Notes under the pieces: generated by a model
Databases searched by the model: none
What the model saw: the letters and a program-made list of their open reading frames with translations, nothing else
Told to the model about the DNA's origin: nothing
Source of the DNA: JAHHLP01 sp041609895
GTDB lineage: Bacteria > Bacteroidota > Rhodothermia > Rhodothermales > JABDKH01
Direction: 5' to 3'
NCBI GenBank assembly: GCA_041609895.1
Contig: JBFIPX010000027.1
Location: 1 to 24,705 of the forward strand
Length of the DNA: 24,705 nt
Part shown: positions 8,136 through 15,821 of the stretch, in pieces
Numbering within the stretch: position 1 is the stretch's first letter
Layout of the letters: the number at the start of each line of letters is the position of its first letter
Made by a program: the position numbers and the translations under genes

Positions 8136-10641
8136 GACTGACAGCCGCCGATTGGTGGCGCTGGTGTTGTTTTGCAGTGTCTTGTTGGCCGGCTGTTCTG
8201 CGGGCCGCGTTACGGAATCGTCAGATGCAATTGGCTCTGCCGACATCCCAACACGGTCCGATTTCGAGTCAAATGTTGCTGGAAGCAATCTGACGCGGGT
8301 CAGCAGTGCTTTCCCGAAGTCCTATCGTGTCTATCCGAGAAGTGTGGAGCCGGAGGCAGTTCCCGTATCCGGATATGACATCCTCCACACGGAACTGGAC
8401 CTGACACCCGACTTTGAAACGCGAACCGTCGATGGAAACGTCGTCCACGAGTTGGTGATAACCGCCGAGTCGCTTTCTGTGATCAAACTTCATGGAGAGG
8501 AACTGTCCATTCATGAGGCTCTTGTGTTCGCTCGCGACAGCGTGATTGAGGCCACGTGGAATAGCCTCGCGAAAGATCTCATCGGGATTCAGGCGGGTGT
8601 CACGTTGCGGGCCATGGATACTGCGTTCGTGCAATTGACATACACTGCGCGCCCGCATCGTACCGGGGTCCGGAGAGGTCTTCATTTTGTGGATCCTGAC
8701 GGCGTCGATCCTGCACGCCCCACGCAAATCTGGACGCTTGGACAGCCGGGAGATAATCGAACGTGGTTCCCGACGTGGGACTATCCGAATGACAGGATGA
8801 CGTTTGACATCACCGTAACCGTTCCCGATTCGCTGCAGACCTTTGCAACCGGAACCCTTGCCGATCAGGAACTCGATTCCGACAACAACCGGTCGGACCG
8901 AAGTGTTCTCGACGTTCCCCAGCCCGCATACCTTACCGGCTTCGCCGCCGGAAGCTTCGCGACCATGGAAGACGAGTACGTCAGTCAGGTCGGCAAACGA
9001 ACCATGCTCCTGTACAACGTCGAGCCGCGTTTCGCGGACCACCTCGATCTCATCTTTGGCATGACGCCAGATGTCATGAGGGTGGTGGAGCAAAAGACCG
9101 CCGTCTCTTATCCCTTCGAGGACCTCAAGCAGACGGCCGTCAGAGATTACACGGCGGGCGGCATGGAGAATACAACAGCCGTTCTGTACGACGATCGCAT
9201 TCAACACGACGAACGAGCTCACCTCTATTACACTAGTCGGGATCTCGTCGTCCACGAGGTCGCACACCAATGGTTTGGAAACTACGTGACCTGCCGAAGC
9301 TGGTCGCATCTAGCACTGAACGAGGGATTCGCGAACTTCTTCGAACAAGTTTTTCTGGAGGAGGCGGTGGGGACGGCTGAGGCGCAGGAACACAGAATCC
9401 TCGACCGGAACGAATACCTCGAAGAGGCCTCTATCTTCCGACGACCCATCATCTGGACAGACTATCCCGACCCCAATCTCCTATTCGATTCTCACTCCTA
9501 CGAAAAGGCAGAGCTCGTCCTCCACACGCTTCGATTTGAAATTGGCGACGAAGCTTTTTGGAGCGGCGTCAGGAGGTACCTTTCATCCAATGTCGGATTT
9601 GTCGAGATCGCAGACCTCAAGGACGCGATGGAGCGGTCGACGCGGCGACCGCAGACGCGCTTCTTCGAGCAGTGGTTCATGGAGCCCGGTCACCCGGAGT
9701 TGCTAGTGGATCACGGATATGACGACAAGTTCGGTCTCTATGAGGTTCGGGTGCGGCAGGTCCAGGACACGTCGGTATTTCCTGTCTACGCACTTGAGGC
9801 AATCGTAGAACTCAATTACGAAAGCGGTGCCGCCTACAAGGAGAGGATTCGACTCTCAACCGCGGATACCACGTATCGCTTTGGGGTCGCAGGCAGGATT
9901 TCATTCGTACGATTCGATGAGGGCGACCACCTGCTAGCCGACATCAAAGAGACGAAGCCGCTGGAGCAATGGGTGGCACAGGCTATCTCGGATGACGAGA
10001 TGGCCGCCAGACACGACGCAGTTCGTGCCCTGGCTGCAAGCGAGCCATCACAGCAAATCGGCCTAACTCTGATTGATGTCGCGAGCGCTGACGACTATGA
10101 CTTGGTGCGCATGACGGCGTTGCAAGCGCTTGAGCCCTATAGACTGCTTCCGGAGGTTGTTGTACTCGCCCGAGCCCTGGCGCTTGAGGACCCTTCCGCC
10201 CGAACGCGCCGGGCCGCCGTACGCCTGCTGGGCGAGACGCGCGATCCGTCGGCGGTGGCCATTCTTCGCGACGCACTGAACGACGCTTCTTACCACGTGA
10301 TAGCGGAAGCGGTATCTTCGCTTGCCGAATTGAGGCCGGCGGAATTCGTCGAGAACATCGCACCCGTTCTGGACCTGCAGTCGTGGGAAAACGTCGTTGA
10401 ACTGACCATATTGGATGTGCTGGCAAATTCTCCCTCGCCCAAGGGGCTGCCATACATTGAGAGACAACTTGCGCCATACAAACCTGAGCGCGTTCGGCTT
10501 GCTGCCATCACGGCGCTTTCGTTTCTGGCGCAGAGTGGTGATCAATGGAAAGAACGAGCGGAAGTCATCTTGGCCGGGCTGTCAGATGACGTCCACGAGT
10601 CGGTTCGGAACGAAGCAGCCCGAATCTTGAAAGTGCTCTAG
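8128..10641 (+). CDS. M1 family zinc metallopeptidase lipoprotein with C-terminal HEAT-like repeats
   Basis: An 837-residue predicted lipoprotein: the signal peptide ends in the lipobox LLAGC with Cys23, so it should be anchored in the envelope. The M1 catalytic core shows the substrate-binding GGMENT (the GAMEN motif, about residues 345-350), the zinc motif HEVAH at 376-380, and the third ligand Glu399 in LNEGFA, exactly 18 residues after the second His. A Tyr of DSHSYEKAELVLHTLR is the likely transition-state Tyr. After about residue 625 come four to five helical repeats of HEAT type (VRMTALQALE, TRRAAVRLLGETRDPSA, VRLAAITALSFLA, VRNEAARILKVL). It is predicted to trim N-terminal residues from peptides outside the cytoplasm. 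It overlaps the aminotransferase by 8 bp and the next small gene by 1 bp. Confidence 0.93.
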   Translation: MRETDSRRLVALVLFCSVLLAGCSAGRVTESSDAIGSADIPTRSDFESNVAGSNLTRVSSAFPKSYRVYPRSVEPEAVPVSGYDILHTELDLTPDFETRTVDGNVVHELVITAESLSVIKLHGEELSIHEALVFARDSVIEATWNSLAKDLIGIQAGVTLRAMDTAFVQLTYTARPHRTGVRRGLHFVDPDGVDPARPTQIWTLGQPGDNRTWFPTWDYPNDRMTFDITVTVPDSLQTFATGTLADQELDSDNNRSDRSVLDVPQPAYLTGFAAGSFATMEDEYVSQVGKRTMLLYNVEPRFADHLDLIFGMTPDVMRVVEQKTAVSYPFEDLKQTAVRDYTAGGMENTTAVLYDDRIQHDERAHLYYTSRDLVVHEVAHQWFGNYVTCRSWSHLALNEGFANFFEQVFLEEAVGTAEAQEHRILDRNEYLEEASIFRRPIIWTDYPDPNLLFDSHSYEKAELVLHTLRFEIGDEAFWSGVRRYLSSNVGFVEIADLKDAMERSTRRPQTRFFEQWFMEPGHPELLVDHGYDDKFGLYEVRVRQVQDTSVFPVYALEAIVELNYESGAAYKERIRLSTADTTYRFGVAGRISFVRFDEGDHLLADIKETKPLEQWVAQAISDDEMAARHDAVRALAASEPSQQIGLTLIDVASADDYDLVRMTALQALEPYRLLPEVVVLARALALEDPSARTRRAAVRLLGETRDPSAVAILRDALNDASYHVIAEAVSSLAELRPAEFVENIAPVLDLQSWENVVELTILDVLANSPSPKGLPYIERQLAPYKPERVRLAAITALSFLAQSGDQWKERAEVILAGLSDDVHESVRNEAARILKVL

Positions 10642-11003
10642 TGCTCGTTCTTCTTTTTATCTCCTGCATCACCGCTTTCGCGCTGCACGCTGTTCTCGGC
10701 TGGCCTTGGAGTATTCTTGGAGGAGTTGTGGCGGGATGGCTGGAGCCCCGCGGTGGCTGGTGGCGCGGTGCGCTGGCCGTGGGAACCGCTTGGCTCATCC
10801 TGATCGGGTATAACCTCATCGTCGCTCCTGGGCCCGTCCGCGAGATGCATCGGGTAGTTGCCGCCGTGGCTGGCAATCTTCCAGGCTGGACCATTCCGGT
10901 ACTTTCGGTGTTCGTTGGACTCCTGGTTGGCGTTGCCGGTGGCCTGGTTGGCACGAGCCTTCGAAGAGTGGCGGCGTACGGTCGCAAAAAGACCAATCGT
11001 TAG
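10641..11003 (+). CDS. Small integral membrane protein of unknown function
   Basis: A 120-residue hydrophobic protein with about three predicted transmembrane segments (roughly residues 2-30, 41-62 and 83-108), Gly-rich in the last (VFVGLLVGVAGGLVGTSLRR), and a basic tail, RRVAAYGRKKTNR. The start is a GTG at 10641 whose first G is the last base of the peptidase TAG, a 1-bp overlap that suggests coupling with the M1 peptidase. I recognise no family. It lies 18 bp before prfB, so it may share a transcript with it. The uniform hydrophobicity and the tight junctions on both sides argue that it is a real gene. Confidence 0.7.
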   Translation: MLVLLFISCITAFALHAVLGWPWSILGGVVAGWLEPRGGWWRGALAVGTAWLILIGYNLIVAPGPVREMHRVVAAVAGNLPGWTIPVLSVFVGLLVGVAGGLVGTSLRRVAAYGRKKTNR

Positions 11004-11021
11004 TAAACATATACGATTCTA

Positions 11022-12129
11022 ATGACAGAAGACATCACGAAACTGTTAGAGCGCGTGGACGCGCTCGGGAGGTATCTTTGACGTCGATGGACGTCAAAGC
11101 CGAATCGATGAGCTAAACCAGAAGAGACTCGACCCCAACTTCTGGAATAACCCTCAGGAAGCGAAGCTGGTTGAACAGGAGATAGCCGGCGAAAAGCAGT
11201 GGGTTGATGACTGGGAACAGCTCAGTCGCGCCGCTGAAGATCTCAGGACCTACGCCGAGTGGCAAGATGAGTCGGACGACGATCTCGCCTCCGAGATTGA
11301 GTCCGAGGCGGGCAAGGTCACAAAGCTGCTGGACGCCCTGGAACTCCGCAGCATGCTCAGCGAACCCGATGATGTCAGGAACGCGATCCTGACGATACAC
11401 CCGGGGGCAGGAGGAACTGAAAGCCAGGACTGGGCCGAGATGCTTCTGCGCATGTATACGCGATGGGGTGAACAGCGCGGCTACAAAGTTGAGATGCTGG
11501 AGTACCAGGAGGGAGACGTCGCCGGCATCAAGAGCGCCTCGATTCGAATCGCAGGCTCAATGGCGTACGGCTACATCAAATCCGAGTCGGGTGTGCACCG
11601 CCTCGTGCGAATATCACCATTCGATTCCAGTGGTCGTCGTCATACGTCGTTCGCTAGCGTGTTCGTATATCCGGAGATCGACGACTCTATCGAGATAGAA
11701 ATAAAGTCGGATCAAGTCGAAATGCAGACCTTCCGATCCGGTGGGAAGGGAGGACAGAACGTGAACAAGGTCGAAACGGGCGTACGCCTGATCTGGACCG
11801 GCACACTGTCCGACGGCACGGACGAAAGAGTGGTGGCCGAGTGCACCGAGGAACGCAGCCAACTGCAGAATCGAGAGAGGGCCATGACGATGCTGAAGAG
11901 CCGGATCTATCGGCTTGAGCTGGCTATCCAGGAAGCGGCGAAGTCGGAGATGGAGGGCAAGAAGAAAAAGATCGAATGGGGCAGTCAGATCCGTTCTTAT
12001 GTCTTCCAACCGTACACGATGGTGAACGATCACCGAACCGAGACTAAATCGTCCGACATCCAGTCCGTGATGGACGGAGACCTCGATGAGTTCATCAAGG
12101 CCTATCTTTTGCAAAATACGACGGCGTAG
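11022..12129 (+). CDS. prfB: Peptide chain release factor 2, expressed by programmed +1 frameshift
   Basis: RF2 recognises UGA and UAA and triggers release of the finished peptide. The gene is in two frames: codons from the ATG at 11022 give MTEDITKLLERVDALGRYL and then an in-frame TGA (11079-11081). Shifting +1 at CTT-TGA-C continues as DVDGRQSRIDELNQKR to the TAG at 12127-12129, giving 368 residues, close to the 365 of E. coli RF2. Functional motifs are SPF (in RISPFDSSGRRHTSF) for stop-codon reading and GGQ at about 243-245 (SGGKGGQNVNKVETGVR) for hydrolysis. After the GGQ loop the sequence WTGTLSDGTDERVVAECTEERSQ is several residues longer than the usual HxPTGIVVxC stretch. It is followed 23 bp later by nadB. 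No strong Shine-Dalgarno precedes the ATG. Confidence 0.97.
11067..11082 (+). promoter_or_regulatory. prfB programmed +1 frameshift site
   Basis: The site reads GGGAGG-TAT-CTT-TGA-C. It has the internal Shine-Dalgarno-like GGGAGG, the slippery CTT, and a TGA in a poor termination context (followed by C), with the same spacing as the well-known E. coli RF2 site. When RF2 is scarce, slow termination at TGA lets the ribosome slip +1 and make full-length RF2, so RF2 controls its own synthesis. The identity of the site is seen directly; the feedback mechanism is established for this element in other bacteria. Confidence 0.96.
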
Positions 12130-12152
12130 ACGGGGGCATTTGATCATTCATC

Positions 12153-13739
12153 ATGGCACTGAAGTACGACTTTCTGATCTTAGGCAGCGGGATCGCCGGT
12201 CTGTCGTTCGCACTTCGGGTGGCCGAGTACGGAAGTGTTGCAATTGTCACCAAGAAGCAGTCGGCCGAGTCGAACACGAACTACGCACAGGGTGGAATCG
12301 CGGCCGTCCTCGGTGAAAACGATTCGTTCGAAAGCCACATTGAGGATACACTCGTTGCGGGGGCTGGCCTCTGCGACCCTCAAACCGTTGAAGTGGTAGT
12401 TCGAGAGGGTCCGGAACGGATTCGCGAACTGATGGCTCTCGGCGCTGAGTTCTCCCATCAGAACGGCCGTCTGCATTTCGGTCGGGAGGGAGGGCATTCC
12501 GCGAACCGTATCGTACATGCCGCGGATGCAACGGGCCGGGAGATTGAGAAGACGTTGCTCGAACGTGTCGCCGAGAACCCAAATATCGACCTGTTCGAGT
12601 ACCACTTCGCAGTCGAGCTGATAACCGAGCATCATCTCGGCCAACACGTCACCCGATTGCGCCCTGACATTCATTGTTACGGCGCATACGTGCTCGACGA
12701 GAACGAGGACGTCGTACTTACGGTGCTAGCGAAATCCACGTTGCTGGCAACCGGTGGTTCGGGAAGGGTGTATCTCCATTCGACAAATCCGGCCATCGCC
12801 ACAGGAGATGGTGTGGCCATGGCCTATCGAGCGAAGGCACGGGTCGAAAACATGGAGTTTGTACAGTTTCACCCTACTAGTCTTTTCCATCCGGATGCAG
12901 ATTCGTTTCTGATTTCAGAGGCGGTCCGGGGTGAGGGTGGCGTATTGCTGAACAAGGATGGTCACCGCTTCATGCCGGAGTATGACGAGCGTGCGGAGCT
13001 GGCACCTCGCGACATCGTGGCCCGGGCGATCGACGATCAGCTCAAGCAGCGTGGCGAAGAGCACGTGTGGCTCGACATCTCGCATAAACCGGCGGATGTC
13101 ATCAGGTCTCATTTTCCAAATATCTACGAACGGTGCGCCTCTCACGGGATAGACATTACGGTTGATCCTATTCCAGTCGTCCCGGCAGCTCACTATCAAT
13201 GCGGTGGCGTAAAGACGGACCTCTCGGCCCAGACTTCGATAGCCGGTCTGTTTGCGTGCGGTGAGGTCTCCTGCACGGGACTGCACGGGGCCAACCGGCT
13301 GGCGTCTAACTCGTTGATCGAGGCACTCGTGTTCAGTCATCGGGCCGTGAGCTCTGCCGTGGACTATGCCCGGCGGGTAGACTGGAGAAAAGACATTCCT
13401 GATTGGGATGTTTCGGGGACCGCGTGGCCCCAGGAGTGGGTGCTGATCTCTCACAACCGTGACGAGCTTCGCAGGGTCATGTGGGATTACGTCGGTATAG
13501 TCCGGTCCATGCTTCGTCTGGAGCGGGCGCAGCGCCGAACGCGATTACTGTTCGAGGAGACGGAGGACTTCTATCGACGGTCCCGGGTGTCGGCCGGTCT
13601 GTGCGAACTGCGAAACATGATTGCCGTCGCGTTCCTGATCATTCGAAGCGCGCAGATGCGGCGGGAAAGCAGGGGTCTCCACTACATGATTGACTTCCCG
13701 GAGAAGAATCCGTCAGAGAAGCGCCCCACGCTTGTCTGA
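12153..13739 (+). CDS. nadB: L-aspartate oxidase
   Basis: A flavoprotein that oxidises L-aspartate to iminoaspartate, the first step of de novo NAD synthesis. The 528 residues are a normal length. Motifs are the FAD Rossmann GSGIAGLSFA (about residues 11-20), the succinate dehydrogenase-like NTNYAQGGIAAVLG, the active-site HPTSLFHP and SEAVRGEGGVLLN, then HYQCGGVKTD, and HGANRLASNSLIEALVF, which closes the FAD site. The last part is the helical domain ending FPEKNPSEKRPTLV. The start ATG lies 23 bp after the prfB stop, with only a G-run (12133-12137) upstream. No nadA or nadC is seen in the window. A longer reading frame that begins inside its 3' end belongs to rimP. Confidence 0.97.
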   Translation: MALKYDFLILGSGIAGLSFALRVAEYGSVAIVTKKQSAESNTNYAQGGIAAVLGENDSFESHIEDTLVAGAGLCDPQTVEVVVREGPERIRELMALGAEFSHQNGRLHFGREGGHSANRIVHAADATGREIEKTLLERVAENPNIDLFEYHFAVELITEHHLGQHVTRLRPDIHCYGAYVLDENEDVVLTVLAKSTLLATGGSGRVYLHSTNPAIATGDGVAMAYRAKARVENMEFVQFHPTSLFHPDADSFLISEAVRGEGGVLLNKDGHRFMPEYDERAELAPRDIVARAIDDQLKQRGEEHVWLDISHKPADVIRSHFPNIYERCASHGIDITVDPIPVVPAAHYQCGGVKTDLSAQTSIAGLFACGEVSCTGLHGANRLASNSLIEALVFSHRAVSSAVDYARRVDWRKDIPDWDVSGTAWPQEWVLISHNRDELRRVMWDYVGIVRSMLRLERAQRRTRLLFEETEDFYRRSRVSAGLCELRNMIAVAFLIIRSAQMRRESRGLHYMIDFPEKNPSEKRPTLV

Positions 13740-13823
13740 AACATCCCGTTTCGTCCCGTTTTTTGGTGCGATCGAGGCTGAAACCTGCCGGCAGCTTCGA
13801 CGTTACCTAGCGGGCATCGCTTG

Positions 13824-13856
13824 TTTGCGCTGCAGGCTGTTTACAGCGTATATTTG
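13824..13856 (+). promoter_or_regulatory. Bacteroidota-type promoter for the rimP-nusA-infB operon
   Basis: TTTG at 13824-13827 and TATATTTG at 13849-13856 are separated by 21 bp. This matches the known Bacteroidota primary-sigma consensus (TTTG, 19-21 bp, TAnnTTTG) at every fixed position. Transcription would start near 13862. The spacer contains the short palindrome GCTGT-TT-ACAGC (13836-13847), which could be an operator. The site is 85 bp after the nadB stop, well placed to drive rimP onward. The match is seen directly; activity is inferred. Confidence 0.72.
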
Positions 13857-13868
13857 TACGCTTGATGG

Positions 13869-13902
13869 AAGGGAGGCGATTGTAGAGCAGCCGCCCTTTT
13901 TT
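13869..13902 (+). terminator. Terminator-like hairpin 1 in nusA-operon leader
   Basis: The stem AAGGGAGGC (13869-13877) pairs with GCCGCCCTT (13890-13898), with one A/G mismatch and a 12-nt loop, and runs directly into a six-T tract (13897-13902). This is intrinsic-terminator form. It begins only a few bases after the predicted transcription start, so it may end nadB read-through transcripts, attenuate rimP-nusA, or yield a very short RNA. Confidence 0.65.
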
Positions 13903-13924
13903 GTTGGTGTTTTCGTGAGAGAGG

Positions 13925-13955
13925 CGCCCGTCCCTTCATGGATCGGGCGTTTTTT
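13925..13955 (+). terminator. Terminator-like hairpin 2 in nusA-operon leader
   Basis: A perfect 6-bp stem, CGCCCG (13925-13930) with CGGGCG (13944-13949), extends inward as TCC/GGA past one bulged T, giving about 9 pairs around a 6-nt loop. Six Ts follow (13950-13955). This is a strong intrinsic-terminator shape 28 bp before the chosen rimP start, so operon transcription must read through it. Confidence 0.72.
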
Positions 13956-13983
13956 GCACTTGATAGATTTGCTTGAAAGACAA

Positions 13984-14451
13984 TTGGGAGCTACTTCCGT
14001 AGATACGGATACGGTCGAGAGCATGGTCAGGTCAATCGCCGAAGAGGTGGTGGCCGAACCGCTTTATTTGGTCGATGTAGTCGTTCGCGGTCAGAAGGGG
14101 TCGCGGGTAGTAGAGATCTACGTCGATTCCGATGAAGTTCTCTCCGTAGAACAGCTGGCTGAAGTGAGCCGCGAAATCGGCTTCCTGCTTGAAAGCGAGG
14201 ATGTTGTCCCTGGCCGGTACAATTTGAACGTATCGTCGCCCGGAGTCGACCGCCCGCTCAAGTCGCCGCGTCAGTTGCGCAAGAACGTCGGACGAGACGT
14301 GGCGGTTAGCTTCAGGGATGATCGAAAGCAGGTTCGAGGGACACTGGCAGACGTCGACGAAGACAGCTTCACAATCCGGGCACAAAACAAAGAAGACAAC
14401 CGACTGTCCTTTGGAGAAGTGAAGGAGGTGCGCGTCCTCCTTCCGTGGTAA
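13984..14451 (+). CDS. rimP: Ribosome maturation factor RimP
   Basis: A cytoplasmic protein needed to mature the 30S subunit. Recognisable parts are the N-terminal alpha/beta domain, SMVRSIAEEVVAEPLYLVDV, then VEIYVDSDEVLSVEQLAEVSREIG, the central NLNVSSPGVDRPLK (the family signature, usually VSSPGxDRPL), and a C-terminal SH3-like half, RGTLADVDEDSFTI. The frame stays open far upstream into nadB, but that stretch crosses the promoter and both hairpins and does not resemble RimP. I choose TTG at 13984 (155 residues, the usual family length). The ATG at 14023 (142 residues) would remove part of the first helix, and TTG at 13969 is also possible. It leads the nusA operon, 42 bp ahead of nusA. 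Confidence 0.88.
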   Translation: MGATSVDTDTVESMVRSIAEEVVAEPLYLVDVVVRGQKGSRVVEIYVDSDEVLSVEQLAEVSREIGFLLESEDVVPGRYNLNVSSPGVDRPLKSPRQLRKNVGRDVAVSFRDDRKQVRGTLADVDEDSFTIRAQNKEDNRLSFGEVKEVRVLLPW

Positions 14452-14493
14452 CTTCTACCTCCACCGGACACGCGAACACGAGAAGGTTATTAC

Positions 14494-15768
14494 ATGCAGA
14501 GTAGCGACCTTGTATCCTCATTCGCTGAGATCGCAAGAGAGAAAGGCATCGATCGGGACATGCTCCAGCTGATCGTGGAGGATGTCTTTAGAGCGATGAT
14601 CCGAAAGCGGTACGGTGCTGATGACTCGTTTGAGGTCATCATCAATCCGGACAACGGAGACATACAGATTATCCACATCCGCGAGGTGATTCCAGACATG
14701 GATCTGGAAGACCCTGTGACACAGATAGAGGCAACTTCGGCTACCCAGATCGACGACGATTTTGAAATCGGTGACGAGGTCGCAACCGAGGTTAGCATAA
14801 CCGACTTTGGACGGCGCGCGGTCATGACCGCGCGGCAAACGTTCAGTCAGAGAATCCGCGATATAGAGAAAGAGAATATTTATTACCGGTACTCCGAACT
14901 CGTCGGCGAGATCGTAGTCGGCGAAGTTTATCAGACGCGGCGCCGCGAGGTACTGGTAATACACGACAAGGTTGAGCTCGTTCTGCCGCGCGAGGAACAG
15001 ATTTATAAGGATCGCTATCGCAAGGGCGACATGCTTCGAGCCGTCATCAAAGAGGTGCGGCGCGATGCCGGAAACAACCCGCAGGTCATCATTAGCCGAG
15101 CGGACCCTCTATTCATGGAGCGGCTCTTCGAGCTCGAGGTACCGGAGATCGACGAGGGCATCGTCGAGATCAAGAAGATCGTCCGGGAGCCTGGTGACCG
15201 CGCCAAGGTAGCTGTGGTCAGTCATGACGAGCGAATCGATCCGGTTGGAGCCTGCGTCGGCATGAAGGGCTCGCGGATTCACGCAGTCGTGCGCGAACTC
15301 GCGAACGAGAATATCGATGTCCTCGAGTTCTCTGAGGACCCGCACAGGCTTATATCAAGCGCGCTTTCTCCGGCCAATCCGATCTCGGTTACGATTAACG
15401 ATGAACTCAACCCGCCGCGTGCCAAGGTGGTCGTAAACGCCGATGAGGTGAGCAAGGCGATTGGTCGTGGGGGAATAAACATCCGCCTGGCCTCTCAGCT
15501 CGTTGGATACGAGATCGACGTGTATCGTGAGATCTCTGAGGATGAGGAGGACATCGATATGGTCGAATTCGCAGATGAAATAGATGCCGAGACATTGCAG
15601 CGGCTTCGGGACATCGGATGCGACTCGGCAAAAGCCGTTCTCGAACTTTCTCCGGAAGAACTGATGCGCAGAGCGGGCCTCGAGCCTGAGCTGGCTAAAC
15701 ACGTACTCGCCGTAATCAAGGCGGAGTTTGCCACCGGCGAGGAAGAAGAGGAGGAGTTCGAGGCGTAA
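14494..15768 (+). CDS. nusA: Transcription termination/antitermination factor NusA
   Basis: Binds RNA polymerase and nascent RNA to modulate pausing, termination and antitermination. The 424 residues show, in order, the polymerase-binding N-terminal domain (to about residue 125, ending ITDFGRRAVMTARQTFSQRI), an S1 domain (about 135-200, GEIVVGEVYQ to VELVLPREEQ), KH1 (DPVGACVGMKGSRIHAVVREL) and KH2 (VVVNADEVSKAIGRGGINIRLASQL). A C-terminal helix-hairpin-helix region (LQRLRDIGCDSAKAVLELSPEEL) and an acidic tail, EEEEEEFEA, follow. The E. coli-type acidic repeats are absent, as in many non-proteobacteria. The ATG at 14494 follows a GAGAAGG (14479-14485) Shine-Dalgarno. In other bacteria NusA represses its own operon by aiding termination in the leader, which fits the two hairpins upstream of rimP. 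Confidence 0.98.
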   Translation: MQSSDLVSSFAEIAREKGIDRDMLQLIVEDVFRAMIRKRYGADDSFEVIINPDNGDIQIIHIREVIPDMDLEDPVTQIEATSATQIDDDFEIGDEVATEVSITDFGRRAVMTARQTFSQRIRDIEKENIYYRYSELVGEIVVGEVYQTRRREVLVIHDKVELVLPREEQIYKDRYRKGDMLRAVIKEVRRDAGNNPQVIISRADPLFMERLFELEVPEIDEGIVEIKKIVREPGDRAKVAVVSHDERIDPVGACVGMKGSRIHAVVRELANENIDVLEFSEDPHRLISSALSPANPISVTINDELNPPRAKVVVNADEVSKAIGRGGINIRLASQLVGYEIDVYREISEDEEDIDMVEFADEIDAETLQRLRDIGCDSAKAVLELSPEELMRRAGLEPELAKHVLAVIKAEFATGEEEEEEFEA

Positions 15769-15821
15769 GCGGTTGGCGAAACTGGCCGCACACGACATTA
15801 CAAGAGTCGAAAGCAGAGTAG

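Noticed and set aside
13836..13847. CTGT/ACAG palindrome as a LexA (SOS) box
   Set aside because: The half-sites are separated by only 2 bp instead of the longer spacing of proteobacterial LexA boxes, and no SOS gene follows. Kept only as a possible unknown operator.
13690..13983. N-terminal extension of rimP back into nadB
   Set aside because: The frame is open but crosses the nadB 3' end, the promoter and both T-tract hairpins, and has no RimP similarity.
13740..13983. tRNA (metY-like) gene ahead of rimP as in E. coli
   Set aside because: No cloverleaf or GGTTCGA-type T-loop is visible; the region holds only the promoter and two hairpins.
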